Below are positions 37,380 to 47,191 of a stretch of DNA of 64,000 nt, one piece after another. Source of the DNA: Trabulsiella odontotermitis (GTDB taxonomy: Bacteria > Pseudomonadota > Gammaproteobacteria > Enterobacterales > Enterobacteriaceae); assembly GCF_030053895.1 (NCBI RefSeq), contig NZ_CP125781.1:2542001-2606000 (forward strand), in the 5' to 3' direction. Position numbers and translations under genes: made by a program. The stretch's first letter is position 1. The number at the start of each line of letters is the position of its first letter. The notes under the pieces are model-generated. The model saw nothing but the letters and a program-made list of their open reading frames with translations, was not told the origin of the DNA and made no database searches.

Positions 37380-38458
37380 TCCTGCTCTGAAAGCGCCGCC
37401 AACTGATCGGCCTGATATTCCTGCACAATCGGCTCGATCAGCATGTCCAGTTTACCTTCCATCACTTCATCCAGACGGTATAACGTCAGGTTGATGCGAT
37501 GGTCGGTCACGCGGCCTTGCGGGAAATTATAGGTACGGTTGCGATCGCTGCGATCACCGCTGCCGAGCAGATTACGACGCTCAGAGGCTTCGGCCTGATG
37601 GCGTTTGGCGGCTTCTGCCGCGCGAATACGTGAACCGAGCACTGACAGCGCTTTGGCTTTGTTTTTATGCTGAGAACGTTCGTCCTGACATTCCACCACA
37701 ATGCCGGTCGGCAGGTGCGTGATACGAATGGCTGAATCGGTGGTGTTAACGTGCTGACCGCCCGCGCCAGAGGAGCGGAAGGTATCGATACGCAGATCCG
37801 CCGGGTTAATGTCCGGCATTTCCGCTTCCGGCAGCTCCGGCATCACCGCGACCGTACAGGCTGAAGTATGAATACGCCCCTGCGATTCCGTCGCCGGAAC
37901 GCGCTGCACGCGATGGCCGCCGGACTCGAATTTCAGACGACCATAGACACCGTCGCCGCTAATTTTAGCGATCACCTCTTTGTAACCGCCGTGTTCGCCC
38001 TCGCTGGCGCTCATGATTTCCACCCGCCAGCGCCGAGATTCGGCGTAGCGTGAATACATACGGAACAAATCACCGGCAAACAGCGCGGCTTCATCACCGC
38101 CAGTACCGGCGCGCACTTCGAGATACGCATTACGTTCATCATCAGGATCTTTCGGCAACAGCAGCACCTGCAACTGTTGCTCCAGCGCTTCGCTTTTCTC
38201 TTTCGCGTCGCGCAACTCGTCCTGTGCCATTTCGCGCATTTCCGGGTCGTCGAGCATCATCTGCGCCGCGTCAATGTCATCCTGAACCTGACGCCAGTCG
38301 GTAAAACAACGTGAAACATCGCTAAGCTGCGCGTACTCACGCGACAGCGCCCGGAACCGCTCCTGGTCGGCGATGGTATCCGCATCGCCCAGCAGCGCCT
38401 GAACTTCTTCATGGCGCTCATGCAGAGCTTCCAGTTTAGCAACGATAGAAGGCTTCAT
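37376..38458 (-). CDS. prfA: Peptide chain release factor 1
   Basis: Recognises UAA and UAG stop codons and triggers peptide release. 360 residues, with codon-recognition motif region PATES (about 187-191) and catalytic GGQ in RSSGAGGQHVNTTDSA (about 226-241). 42 bases after hemA in the same operon. Confidence 0.98.
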   Translation of the reverse strand: MKPSIVAKLEALHERHEEVQALLGDADTIADQERFRALSREYAQLSDVSRCFTDWRQVQDDIDAAQMMLDDPEMREMAQDELRDAKEKSEALEQQLQVLLLPKDPDDERNAYLEVRAGTGGDEAALFAGDLFRMYSRYAESRRWRVEIMSASEGEHGGYKEVIAKISGDGVYGRLKFESGGHRVQRVPATESQGRIHTSACTVAVMPELPEAEMPDINPADLRIDTFRSSGAGGQHVNTTDSAIRITHLPTGIVVECQDERSQHKNKAKALSVLGSRIRAAEAAKRHQAEASERRNLLGSGDRSDRNRTYNFPQGRVTDHRINLTLYRLDEVMEGKLDMLIEPIVQEYQADQLAALSEQE

Positions 38459-38500
38459 AGGCGTAAATGCACCTTGTCATCAAATTTAAAGTGAGGTGCG

Positions 38501-39757
38501 CTATTCCAGCCCGAGGCTGTTGCGCAGAATATGCAGGCGTTCGTCATCGCCGTCGCGGGCGGCCTGCTGAAGAGATTTGGTCGGGGTGTGAATCAAGCGG
38601 TTGGTCAGTTTTCTCGACAGATCCTGAATGATGGCTTGCGGATCGCCGCCCTGCTCCAGCGCACTCAGCGCTTTCGCGGTCAGCTCATCACGAACCTGAT
38701 CGGCCTGGCTGCGGAAATCACGGATGGTCTCACTGGCGCTTTGCGCGCGCAGCCAGGCCATAAACTCGCTGGTTTCCTGCGCAACAATGCTTTCTGCCTG
38801 CACGGCGGCAGCCTGTCGTTGTGCCAGGTTATGCTGAATAATATTCTGTAAATCATCCACGCTGTAGAGATAGGCGTTGGCAAGCTTGCCGACTTCAGGC
38901 TCTACGTCACGCGGGACGGCGATATCCACCAGCAGCATGGGCTGATTGCGGCGCGCTTTCAGAGCGCGTTCAACCATCCCTTTACCGATGATCGGCAGCG
39001 GGCTGGCGGTGGAACTGATAATAATATCGGCATCTTTCAGACGCTCATCGACGTCGCTCAGCGCTATCACTTCGGCGCCGACTTCATCTGCCAGCACCTG
39101 TGCGCGTTCCCGCGTCCGGTTGGCGATGATCATCTTCTGCACCCGGTGTTCGCGCAGATGTCGCGCCACCAGTTCGATGGTTTCCCCGGCACCGACCAGC
39201 AGTACGGTCACGGTGGAAAGCGATTCGAAGATTTGCCGTGCCAGCGTACAGGCCGCAAACGCCACCGATACCGCGCTGGCGCCGATATCCGTTTCCGTGC
39301 GAACGCGTTTGGCGACGGAGAACGATTTCTGGAACATGCGCTCCAGGTCGCTGGCATTCAGATGCCCGCGACTGGAATCCGCGAACGCCTTCTTTACCTG
39401 GCCGAGGATTTGCGGCTCGCCAAGCACCAGTGAATCCAGGCCGCTGGCCACGCGCATGAGATGGCGAACGGCATCGTTATCCTGATGCCAGTAGAGGCTG
39501 GTACGCAGATCGGTTTCATTGAGGTTGTGGTAATCACACAGCCAGCGGATCAACGCTTCCTGCAAATCTCCCTGCTCTTCCACGCTGAGATAAAGCTCAG
39601 TGCGGTTACAGGTCGAGAGCACAACGCCGCCCTGCACCATCGGTTGTGCCAGCAGGCTCTCCAGCGCCTGGTCGAGCGTATCCGGCGAAAACGAAACACG
39701 TTCTCGCAACGCGACCGGAGCTGTTTTGTGGTTGATGCCGAGAGCTAACAGGGTCAT
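38501..39757 (-). CDS. hemA: Glutamyl-tRNA reductase HemA
   Basis: First committed step of haem synthesis: reduces glutamyl-tRNA to glutamate-1-semialdehyde with NADPH. 418 residues, catalytic Cys in VVLSTCNRTELYL (about residue 50), NADPH-binding segment VLLVGAGETIELVARHL (about 185-201), C-terminal dimerisation helices. The N-terminal degradation signal MTLLALGINHKTAP is conserved. First gene of the six-gene operon, divergent from lolB. Confidence 0.98.
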   Translation of the reverse strand: MTLLALGINHKTAPVALRERVSFSPDTLDQALESLLAQPMVQGGVVLSTCNRTELYLSVEEQGDLQEALIRWLCDYHNLNETDLRTSLYWHQDNDAVRHLMRVASGLDSLVLGEPQILGQVKKAFADSSRGHLNASDLERMFQKSFSVAKRVRTETDIGASAVSVAFAACTLARQIFESLSTVTVLLVGAGETIELVARHLREHRVQKMIIANRTRERAQVLADEVGAEVIALSDVDERLKDADIIISSTASPLPIIGKGMVERALKARRNQPMLLVDIAVPRDVEPEVGKLANAYLYSVDDLQNIIQHNLAQRQAAAVQAESIVAQETSEFMAWLRAQSASETIRDFRSQADQVRDELTAKALSALEQGGDPQAIIQDLSRKLTNRLIHTPTKSLQQAARDGDDERLHILRNSLGLE

Positions 39758-39968
39758 ATGAGCGGGAGTAGTACCAGCGTTGATAAGGTTAGTCTGTATG
39801 CATCATACAGGATGCACGGTTCCAATAAAAGAGACTGCCCCTTTTGGCGTACCGGCCCGGGTCGCTAATTTTATGAATTAAGACAACATGAACGTAGACG
39901 CTATTCATACACAACGCTAGCATAAAGGGTTAACAACGTTATGCAACGCACCTCAAGGATTTGTCACA

Positions 39969-40589
39969 ATGATGCGCACGCCCCGACTGATTCGCCTGCT
40001 GCCGCTGGCAGCTCTGGTTCTCACCGCCTGCACCATCAATGCGCCGAAAGGCCCAGGCAAAAGCCCTGACTCGCCGCAGTGGCGTCAGCATGAACAGCAA
40101 GTCCGCCAGCTTAACCAGTACCAGACGCGCGGCGCGTTTGCTTATCTTTCCGACGAACAAAAAGTGTATGCCCGTTTTTTCTGGCAGCAGACCGGCCAGG
40201 AACGTTATCGCCTGTTGCTGACCAACCCGCTCGGCAGCACCGAACTTGAGCTGAACGCACAGCCCGGCAGCGTGGAGTTAGTGGATAATAAAGGTCAGCA
40301 TTACACCGACACCAACGCCGAAGAGATGATTGCGAAACTGACCGGAATGCCGATTCCGCTCAATAGCTTGCGCCAGTGGATCCTCGGCCTGCCCGGCGAC
40401 GCCACCGACTACACGCTGGATGAGCAGTACCGTCTGAGCACGCTCAACTATCGTCAGAACGGCAAAAACTGGAAGGTGACCTACAGCAGCTACGACAGCA
40501 AAACACAGCCCGCGCTGCCTTCCAATATGGAACTGACTGACGGCAGCCAGCGCATCAAGCTGAAAATGGATAACTGGATCGTCAAATGA
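39969..40589 (+). CDS. lolB: Outer-membrane lipoprotein receptor LolB
   Basis: Accepts lipoproteins from LolA and inserts them in the outer membrane; itself a lipoprotein. 206 residues with a lipobox LTAC (Cys at about 21). The mature domain is the LolB fold (YQTRGAFAYLSDEQKVYARFFWQQ). The start is one of two tandem ATGs. Overlaps ispE by 4 bases. Confidence 0.95.
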   Translation: MMRTPRLIRLLPLAALVLTACTINAPKGPGKSPDSPQWRQHEQQVRQLNQYQTRGAFAYLSDEQKVYARFFWQQTGQERYRLLLTNPLGSTELELNAQPGSVELVDNKGQHYTDTNAEEMIAKLTGMPIPLNSLRQWILGLPGDATDYTLDEQYRLSTLNYRQNGKNWKVTYSSYDSKTQPALPSNMELTDGSQRIKLKMDNWIVK

Positions 40590-41437
40590 TGAGCCGCTGG
40601 CCTTCCCCCGCAAAACTGAACCTGTTTTTGTACATCACCGGTCAACGCCCGGATGGTTACCATAACCTGCAGACGCTGTTTCAGTTTCTTGATTACGGCG
40701 ACACCCTCACCATCGAACCGCGTCAGGACGGCCAGCTTCGGCTGCTGACGCCTGTTGACGGGGTGCCGGAAGCGGAGAATCTGATTATTCGCGCGGCACG
40801 TCTGCTGATTGATGCGGCGCCCGCGGGTAGCGGCGCAGACATCAGTATCGACAAACGTCTGCCGATGGGCGGCGGACTTGGCGGCGGGTCGTCCAACGCA
40901 GCCACGGTACTGGTCGCCCTGAATCACCTCTGGGGCTGCGGGCTTTCTGTTGATGCGCTGGCGGCGCTTGGCCTGACGCTCGGCGCAGATGTCCCGGTGT
41001 TTGTGCGCGGGCATGCGGCCTTCGCGGAAGGCGTCGGCGAGTTGCTCACTCCGGTGGAGGTGCCTGAAAAATGGTATCTTGTCGCGCACCCTGGCGTAAG
41101 CATTCCTACGCCGATGATTTTTAACGATCCGGCGCTACCGCGAAATACTCCGGTACGGTCAATAGAAACGTTATTAAAATGTGAATTTGCCAACGATTGC
41201 GAGGTTATCGCAAGAAAACGTTTTCGCGAGGTTGATGCGGCGCTTTCCTGGCTGTTAGAATACGCGCCGTCGCGCCTGACTGGCACAGGAGCCTGTGTCT
41301 TTGCTGAATTTGACACCGAATCCGCCGCACGTCAGGTGCTAGAGCAAGCCCCGGAATGGCTGCACGGCTTTGTGGCGCGAGGGATGAACACCTCTCCGCT
41401 ACAATACGCCATTTTGGAGCAAACTGAGTCACGGTGA
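40586..41437 (+). CDS. ispE: 4-diphosphocytidyl-2-C-methyl-D-erythritol kinase IspE
   Basis: Phosphorylates CDP-ME in the MEP isoprenoid pathway. 283 residues, GHMP kinase fold: WPSPAKLNLFLYI at 5-17 (catalytic Lys) and the ATP loop LPMGGGLGGGSSNAATVL (about 92-109), with DVPVF near 135. Starts inside the lolB stop codon. Confidence 0.97.
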   Translation: MMSRWPSPAKLNLFLYITGQRPDGYHNLQTLFQFLDYGDTLTIEPRQDGQLRLLTPVDGVPEAENLIIRAARLLIDAAPAGSGADISIDKRLPMGGGLGGGSSNAATVLVALNHLWGCGLSVDALAALGLTLGADVPVFVRGHAAFAEGVGELLTPVEVPEKWYLVAHPGVSIPTPMIFNDPALPRNTPVRSIETLLKCEFANDCEVIARKRFREVDAALSWLLEYAPSRLTGTGACVFAEFDTESAARQVLEQAPEWLHGFVARGMNTSPLQYAILEQTESR

Positions 41438-41566
41438 CAACGTCACTCTTGTTCCAGACGTTGCATCGCGCTCTTTAAATACACCGCCTGGATGAAATGG
41501 CGCCCGGCCCGCACCGTTTTTTGGCCCCTTTTATCCACCACTGGACGCATGCCTGAGGTTCTTCTC

Positions 41567-42514
41567 GTGCCTGATATGAAGCTTTTTGCTGGTAACGCTA
41601 CCCCGGAACTAGCACAACGTATTGCCAACCGCCTGTACACTTCTCTTGGCGACGCCGCTGTAGGTCGTTTTAGCGACGGCGAAGTCAGCGTACAAATTAA
41701 CGAAAACGTACGCGGTGGTGATATTTTCATCATCCAGTCCACTTGTGCTCCTACCAACGACAACCTGATGGAACTGGTTGTTATGGTCGATGCCCTGCGT
41801 CGTGCTTCCGCAGGCCGTATCACCGCCGTAATCCCTTACTTTGGTTATGCTCGTCAGGATCGCCGCGTGCGTTCCGCGCGTGTGCCGATCACCGCGAAAG
41901 TTGTCGCTGACTTCCTGTCAAGCGTTGGCGTTGACCGCGTACTGACCGTTGACCTGCATGCTGAACAGATCCAGGGCTTCTTTGATGTCCCGGTTGATAA
42001 CGTATTTGGTAGCCCGATCCTGCTCGAAGACATGCTGCAACTGAATCTGGATAACCCGATTGTGGTTTCCCCGGATATCGGCGGTGTGGTTCGTGCGCGT
42101 GCTATCGCGAAGCTGCTGAACGATACCGACATGGCGATCATCGACAAACGCCGTCCGCGCGCTAACGTTTCTCAGGTGATGCATATCATCGGTGACGTTG
42201 CCGGTCGCGACTGCGTGCTGGTTGACGATATGATCGACACCGGCGGTACGCTGTGTAAAGCGGCGGAAGCTCTGAAAGAGCGAGGTGCAAAACGCGTGTT
42301 CGCCTACGCTACACACCCCATCTTCTCTGGCAATGCGGTAAATAACCTGCGTAACTCGGTCATCGACGAAGTGGTGGTTTGTGATACCATCCCGCTAACG
42401 GATGAAATCAAAGCCCTGCCGAACGTGCGTACCCTGACGCTGTCCGGCATGCTGGCCGAAGCGATTCGTCGTATCAGCAACGAAGAATCGATTTCTGCCA
42501 TGTTCGAGCATTAA
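41567..42514 (+). CDS. prs: Ribose-phosphate pyrophosphokinase Prs
   Basis: Makes PRPP for nucleotide, histidine and tryptophan synthesis. 315 residues, the E. coli length. The GTG at 41567 gives the family start MPDMKLFAGNATPEL; the open frame upstream to 41492 is leader. PRPP-binding signature DDMIDTGGTLCKAA (about 220) and catalytic flexible loop RRVRSARVP are intact. Own leader region and a terminator after it. Confidence 0.97.
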   Translation: MPDMKLFAGNATPELAQRIANRLYTSLGDAAVGRFSDGEVSVQINENVRGGDIFIIQSTCAPTNDNLMELVVMVDALRRASAGRITAVIPYFGYARQDRRVRSARVPITAKVVADFLSSVGVDRVLTVDLHAEQIQGFFDVPVDNVFGSPILLEDMLQLNLDNPIVVSPDIGGVVRARAIAKLLNDTDMAIIDKRRPRANVSQVMHIIGDVAGRDCVLVDDMIDTGGTLCKAAEALKERGAKRVFAYATHPIFSGNAVNNLRNSVIDEVVVCDTIPLTDEIKALPNVRTLTLSGMLAEAIRRISNEESISAMFEH

Positions 42515-42530
42515 TCGAACCCGGCCTGAT

Positions 42531-42556
42531 AAAACCCGCTGCGGCGGGTTTTTTTG
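42531..42556 (+). terminator. prs terminator
   Basis: AACCCGC-TGCG-GCGGGTT stem followed by seven T residues. Confidence 0.88.
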
Positions 42557-42654
42557 TCCGTGTTGAACATTTGTATGACTTATTAACTAACTGTTATTGC
42601 CTCCTTCACCTGCCATTGACATGACAGATGATGCGCTCACGGATGAAACAAATA

Positions 42655-44334
42655 GTGAACAAACTGAATTCACATGTAATGCCTTTCCAGGCCCTCATCG
42701 ATGCGTGCTGGAAAGAGAAATATACCCTGCCGCGCTTTACACGCGATCTGATCGCCGGGGTCACTGTCGGGATCATCGCGATCCCGCTGGCAATGGCGCT
42801 GGCGATTGGTAGCGGCGTGGCACCGCAATACGGTCTGTATACCTCTGCAGTGGCCGGGATTGTCATCGCCCTTGCGGGCGGTTCCCGCTTCAGCGTCTCC
42901 GGGCCGACGGCGGCGTTTGTGGTGATCCTCTATCCGGTTTCTCAGCAGTTTGGCCTCGCTGGCCTGCTGGTGGCGACGCTGATGTCAGGGGTGTTTCTCA
43001 TTCTCTTTGGCCTCGCCCGTTTCGGCCGGTTGATCGAATACATTCCGCTGTCGGTAACACTGGGCTTTACGGCGGGGATTGGTATCACCATCGGGACCAT
43101 GCAAATCAAAGATTTTCTCGGTTTGCAGATCTCGCAGATGCCGGAACACTATTTACAAAAACTCGGTGCGCTGGTGATGGCGCTGCCGAGTATCAATGTA
43201 GGTGATGCGGCAATTGGCGTTGTCACGCTCGGTACGCTCATTTTCTGGCCGCGACTGGGTATTCGTCTGCCGGGACATCTTCCGGCGCTGCTGGCAGGCT
43301 GTGCGGTGATGGCGCTGGTCAATATGCTGGGCGGCCAGGTGGCGACCATCGGCTCCCAGTTCCACTACGTTCTCGCCGATGGCTCGCAGGGCAACGGTAT
43401 CCCGCAACTGCTGCCGCAACTGGTGTTGCCGTGGAATTTACCCGGTTCTGAATTTACGCTGAGCTGGAACTCATTACAGGCGTTGCTGCCCGCTGCCTTC
43501 TCGATGGCGATGCTGGGCGCCATCGAATCGCTGCTGTGCGCCGTGGTGCTTGATGGCATGACCGGCACCAAACACAAGGCCAACAGCGAACTTATCGGTC
43601 AGGGGATGGGTAACATTGTCGCGCCGTTCTTTGGCGGGATCACCGCTACCGCGGCGATTGCCCGTTCTGCCGCGAACGTGCGTGCTGGTGCGACGTCTCC
43701 GATTGCCGCCGTCATCCATGCAGTGCTGGTTATTCTCGCGCTGCTGGCGCTCGCCCCGCTGCTCTCCTGGTTGCCGCTTTCCGCGATGGCCGCGCTGCTG
43801 CTGATGGTGGCATGGAACATGAGCGAGGCGCACAAGGTCGTCAACCTGCTGCGTCGGGCGCCCAAAGACGACATCATCGTCATGCTGATCTGTATGTCGC
43901 TGACGGTACTGTTTGATATGGTCATCGCGATTAGCGTTGGTATCGTGCTCGCCTCACTGCTGTTCATGCGCCGTATTGCCCGTATGACACGCCTGGCACC
44001 GGTCAACGTCACCGTGCCGGACGATGTGCTGGTGCTGCGCGTGATTGGCCCGCTGTTCTTTGCGGCGGCGGAAGGGTTATTTAACGATCTGGAATCGCGG
44101 ATTGCTGGCAAACGCATTGTGGTACTGAAGTGGGATGCGGTACCGGTACTGGATGCCGGTGGTCTGAACGCTTTCCAGCGTTTTGTCGATAAACTGCCTG
44201 AAGGGTGTGAGTTGAGGGTTTCTAACGTGGAATTCCAGCCACTGCGCACCATGGCGCGCGCGGGGATCCAACCGATTCCTGGTCGCCTGAGTTTCTACCC
44301 GAACCGGGACGCGGCGCTCGCGGATATCGTATAA
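42655..44334 (+). CDS. dauA: C4-dicarboxylic acid transporter DauA (SulP family)
   Basis: Inner-membrane SulP transporter (formerly YchM) taking up succinate and other C4 acids aerobically. 559 residues from GTG at 42655, the E. coli length and aligned start (VNKLNSHVMPF); upstream in-frame ATGs at 42628, 42631 and 42643 would add up to 9 residues and cannot be excluded because no start has a strong Shine-Dalgarno sequence. About 14 membrane segments, the SulP signature SVSGPTAAFVV (about 80), and a C-terminal cytoplasmic STAS domain (from about 440; VPVLDAGGLNAFQRF). Confidence 0.93.
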   Translation: MNKLNSHVMPFQALIDACWKEKYTLPRFTRDLIAGVTVGIIAIPLAMALAIGSGVAPQYGLYTSAVAGIVIALAGGSRFSVSGPTAAFVVILYPVSQQFGLAGLLVATLMSGVFLILFGLARFGRLIEYIPLSVTLGFTAGIGITIGTMQIKDFLGLQISQMPEHYLQKLGALVMALPSINVGDAAIGVVTLGTLIFWPRLGIRLPGHLPALLAGCAVMALVNMLGGQVATIGSQFHYVLADGSQGNGIPQLLPQLVLPWNLPGSEFTLSWNSLQALLPAAFSMAMLGAIESLLCAVVLDGMTGTKHKANSELIGQGMGNIVAPFFGGITATAAIARSAANVRAGATSPIAAVIHAVLVILALLALAPLLSWLPLSAMAALLLMVAWNMSEAHKVVNLLRRAPKDDIIVMLICMSLTVLFDMVIAISVGIVLASLLFMRRIARMTRLAPVNVTVPDDVLVLRVIGPLFFAAAEGLFNDLESRIAGKRIVVLKWDAVPVLDAGGLNAFQRFVDKLPEGCELRVSNVEFQPLRTMARAGIQPIPGRLSFYPNRDAALADIV

Positions 44335-44338
44335 ACAC

Positions 44339-44366
44339 AACGGCTCCCTCGGGAGCCGTTGTTCAA
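44339..44366. terminator. Hairpin between dauA and ychH
   Basis: AACGGCTCCC and GGGAGCCGTT form a 10-base stem with a 2-base gap between the convergent genes dauA and ychH. The T-run is weak, so efficiency is uncertain. Confidence 0.65.
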
Positions 44367-44370
44367 TTCG

Positions 44371-44646
44371 TTAGCTGTGTGGGTGCTGATCGCGACGGCA
44401 GCGTTTATCGTAGTGCCGTACCCACCAGTATTTGTCGGTGACCCTTTCATGCCCGCCGACACGTGCGCCCGCCAGCCAGAGAATTGCGCCGAGGAAGATG
44501 CTCAGCACGGCACCATGGGCAAAAAACTGTGGCAAATTAAGTTGCGGAAGCTGGTTTAAAATGGAGTACCCTACTCCCACTACCATGACCACTAACCCCA
44601 GACCCATGAGCACGTTACCGAGCAGCGAAGCGTTTTTGCGTTTCAT
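44371..44646 (-). CDS. ychH: Stress-induced membrane protein YchH
   Basis: 91 residues, DUF2583 family, with two membrane helices (about 9-30 and 43-62) and a basic C-terminus (VRHYDKRCRRDQ). In E. coli it is CRP-repressed and linked to stress and biofilm traits; no reaction is known. Same neighbours as in E. coli. Confidence 0.94.
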   Translation of the reverse strand: MKRKNASLLGNVLMGLGLVVMVVGVGYSILNQLPQLNLPQFFAHGAVLSIFLGAILWLAGARVGGHERVTDKYWWVRHYDKRCRRDQHPHS

Positions 44647-44912
44647 ATGTCACCTCCGGAACTTTGGGCTGAGAGGGAAAGTCCCTCTTATCCTTGTGTC
44701 TAAAGTATAGGCAACCTGCGAAACAGGGATTGCGTTAAGGATCACAATAACGAAGATATAGTCAACAAATCTTTACAATTAACTTGCTGAACTAATTGAA
44801 ATTCTAATGGTTCAGTCGCGCAATTATCTCTTCATTTTGCGCTTCGTTTTGTCAACCGGCGCCACAACCAGTAAACTACGCGCCAGATTTCGACCCATTC
44901 AGGAAAAGAGAC

Positions 44913-45497
44913 GTGACCATTAAGCTGATTGTCGGCCTGGCAAACCCCGGTGCCGAATACGCGGCAACGCGCCATAACGCAGGCGCCTGGTATGTAGACT
45001 TGCTGGCGGAGCGCTGTCGTGCCCCGCTGCGTGAAGAGCCGAAATTCTTTGGCTACACCTCACGCATCAACCTTGCCGGTGAAGATGTGCGTCTGCTGGT
45101 ACCGACCACGTTTATGAATCTGAGCGGCAAAGCCGTTGCCGCACTGGCGACGTTTTATCGCATCAACCCGGACGAAATCCTGGTGGCGCATGATGAACTG
45201 GATCTGCCTCCCGGCGTGGCAAAATTTAAACTTGGCGGCGGTCACGGCGGTCATAATGGCCTGAAAGACATCATCAGCAAGCTCGGCAATAACCCGAACT
45301 TTTATCGCTTACGCGTCGGAATCGGCCATCCGGGCGATAAAAATAAAGTTGTCGGTTTTGTACTGGGTAAACCTCAGGTGGCAGAGCAGAAGCTGATTGA
45401 TGATGCGGTTGACGAAGCGGCTCGTTGCACCGAGATCTGGCTGAAAGAAGGCCTGACTAAAGCCACCAACCGATTGCATGCCTTTAAGGCGCAATAA
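44913..45497 (+). CDS. pth: Peptidyl-tRNA hydrolase
   Basis: Releases tRNA from peptidyl-tRNAs dropped by ribosomes; essential. 194 residues. Catalytic His in AATRHNAG (about 21), FMNLSGKAVA (about 67-76), and HDELDLPPG with the catalytic Asp (about 94) followed by GGGHGGHNGL. Starts at GTG 44913, preceded by AGGAAAAGAG. 116 bases before ychF. Confidence 0.97.
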   Translation: MTIKLIVGLANPGAEYAATRHNAGAWYVDLLAERCRAPLREEPKFFGYTSRINLAGEDVRLLVPTTFMNLSGKAVAALATFYRINPDEILVAHDELDLPPGVAKFKLGGGHGGHNGLKDIISKLGNNPNFYRLRVGIGHPGDKNKVVGFVLGKPQVAEQKLIDDAVDEAARCTEIWLKEGLTKATNRLHAFKAQ

Positions 45498-45613
45498 GTG
45501 TCTCAGGGGCGGCAATTTGCCCGGCTGCCGTGTATAATACGCGAAGTTATTTATTTTTCTGCAATCTGTTAGTTGTAACAGGTTGATTACCCAAAGATTA
45601 AGGTGATTTAAAC

Positions 45614-46705
45614 ATGGGATTCAAATGCGGTATCGTCGGTTTGCCAAACGTGGGCAAATCCACCCTGTTCAATGCGCTCACAAAAGCAGGTATTGAAGCG
45701 GCAAACTTCCCCTTCTGTACTATTGAGCCGAACACCGGTGTCGTGCCGATGCCCGATCCGCGTCTGGACAAGCTGGCTGAAATCGTCAAACCCCAGCGCA
45801 TCCTGCCGACCACCATGGAATTCGTCGACATCGCCGGTCTGGTGAAAGGCGCTTCCAAAGGTGAAGGTCTGGGCAACCAGTTCCTGACCAACATCCGTGA
45901 AACCGAAGCGATCGGTCACGTGGTGCGTTGCTTTGAGAACGACAACATCATCCACGTTTCCGGTAAAGTGGATCCCGCAGAAGATATCGACATCATCAAC
46001 ACCGAACTGGCGCTCTCCGATCTCGAAGCCTGTGAACGCGCGATTCACCGCATCTCCAAAAAAGCCAAAGGCGGCGATAAAGACGCCAAAGCCGAGCTGA
46101 CCGTGCTGGAAAAATGTCTGCCGCAGCTGGAAAATGCCGGAATGCTGCGTGCGCTGGATCTGAGCAAAGAAGAGAAAGAAACTATTCGCTACCTGAGCTT
46201 CCTGACGCTGAAGCCGACCATGTACATCGCGAACGTCAACGAAGATGGTTTCGAAAACAACCCGTATCTGGACAAAGTGCGCGAAATCGCTGAGAAAGAA
46301 GGTTCTGTCGTGGTGCCGGTTTGTGCGGCCGTTGAATCAGACATCGCTGAACTCGACGACGAAGAGCGTGACGAATTTATGGCGGAGCTGGGTCTTGAAG
46401 AGCCGGGCCTGAACCGCGTGATCCGCGCCGGTTATGCCCTGTTGAATCTGCAAACTTACTTCACCGCAGGCGTAAAAGAAGTCCGCGCCTGGACCATCCC
46501 GGTTGGCGCCACGGCACCGCAGGCGGCCGGTAAAATCCACACCGACTTCGAAAAAGGCTTTATCCGCGCGCAGACCATCTCCTACGAAGATTTCGTGACC
46601 TATAAGGGTGAACAAGGCGCGAAAGAAGCCGGTAAGATGCGTGCAGAAGGTAAAGACTATATCGTCAAAGATGGCGATGTGATGAACTTCCTGTTTAACG
46701 TCTAA
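45614..46705 (+). CDS. ychF: Ribosome-associated ATPase YchF
   Basis: Obg-family P-loop NTPase that prefers ATP; binds the 50S/70S ribosome and affects oxidative stress responses. 363 residues: G1 GLPNVGKSTLFNAL (about 8-21), G3 DIAGLVKGA, the atypical NVNEDGF in place of NKxD (explains ATP use), a coiled-coil insertion (about 130-200) and a C-terminal TGS domain with DFEKGFIRA. Confidence 0.97.
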   Translation: MGFKCGIVGLPNVGKSTLFNALTKAGIEAANFPFCTIEPNTGVVPMPDPRLDKLAEIVKPQRILPTTMEFVDIAGLVKGASKGEGLGNQFLTNIRETEAIGHVVRCFENDNIIHVSGKVDPAEDIDIINTELALSDLEACERAIHRISKKAKGGDKDAKAELTVLEKCLPQLENAGMLRALDLSKEEKETIRYLSFLTLKPTMYIANVNEDGFENNPYLDKVREIAEKEGSVVVPVCAAVESDIAELDDEERDEFMAELGLEEPGLNRVIRAGYALLNLQTYFTAGVKEVRAWTIPVGATAPQAAGKIHTDFEKGFIRAQTISYEDFVTYKGEQGAKEAGKMRAEGKDYIVKDGDVMNFLFNV

Positions 46706-46710
46706 CCACT

Positions 46711-46740
46711 ACGCTTGCCGTCAACCCCGACGGCAAGCAA
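46711..46740. terminator. Hairpin after ychF
   Basis: GCTTGCCGTC (46713-46722) pairs with GACGGCAAGC (46729-46738) around AACCCC. There is no T-run, so this may be a stabilising hairpin; it lies between convergent ychF and rpmJ2. Confidence 0.55.
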
Positions 46741-46775
46741 TAGCGTTCCCTGGAAAGCTGGCGACAGCAGGCCGG

Positions 46776-46916
46776 TTAACGTCTTTTCTTGCGCCCTTGC
46801 ACGGCCTTAAAGCGGGGGTTGCTCTTACAGATGACGTACAAACGCCCTTTCCGTTTGACGATCTGGCAGTCCGGGTGGCGCTGTTTCGCGCTCTTAAGAG
46901 AATTCAGTACCTGCAT
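46776..46916 (-). CDS. rpmJ2: Zinc-independent ribosomal protein L36 paralogue
   Basis: 46 residues, MQVLNSLKSAKQRHPDCQIV to QGRKKRR, matching E. coli YkgO in length and sequence pattern. It lacks the C-x2-C...C-x4-H zinc ribbon of primary L36 and is the C-minus form used when zinc is scarce. The ATG lies 2 bases after the rpmE2 stop, so the two are one operon. Too short for ordinary ORF cut-offs. Confidence 0.93.
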   Translation of the reverse strand: MQVLNSLKSAKQRHPDCQIVKRKGRLYVICKSNPRFKAVQGRKKRR

Positions 46917-46918
46917 CT

Positions 46919-47179
46919 TCAGCCCCGTTTCGCATTCAGGAAACCGTTAAAGCGCGCTTTAAACCGCGCGGCGCTGCCTTCCGTTGCGAAGGACTTCTGT
47001 TTCCCGGTGTAATACGGGTGAGATTTAGCCGAAACGTCAAGGGTAACATAAGGGTATTTCACGCCCTCCAGTTCAATTTCCCGTTCAGTTTTAATGGTCG
47101 ATCCTACTTTGAAGTATTCGTCCACGCTGGTGTCGTGAAAGACAACGGTACGATAATGCGGATGGATATCGGGTTTCAT
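46919..47179 (-). CDS. rpmE2: Zinc-independent ribosomal protein L31 paralogue
   Basis: 86 residues, type B L31 (YkgM). It has no cysteine, unlike zinc-binding RpmE; start MKPDIHPHYRTVVFHDTSVDEYF and the YPYVTLDVSAKSHPYYTGKQ motif are typical of the type B family. Under zinc starvation this form replaces RpmE on the ribosome and frees zinc. Preceded by a Zur-like palindrome and followed directly by rpmJ2. Confidence 0.95.
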   Translation of the reverse strand: MKPDIHPHYRTVVFHDTSVDEYFKVGSTIKTEREIELEGVKYPYVTLDVSAKSHPYYTGKQKSFATEGSAARFKARFNGFLNAKRG

Positions 47180-47191
47180 GGCTTACCTTTA

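Noticed and set aside
41492..41566. 25-codon N-terminal extension of prs.
   Set aside because: Family start MPDMKLFAGN begins at the GTG at 41567; upstream sequence is mRNA leader.
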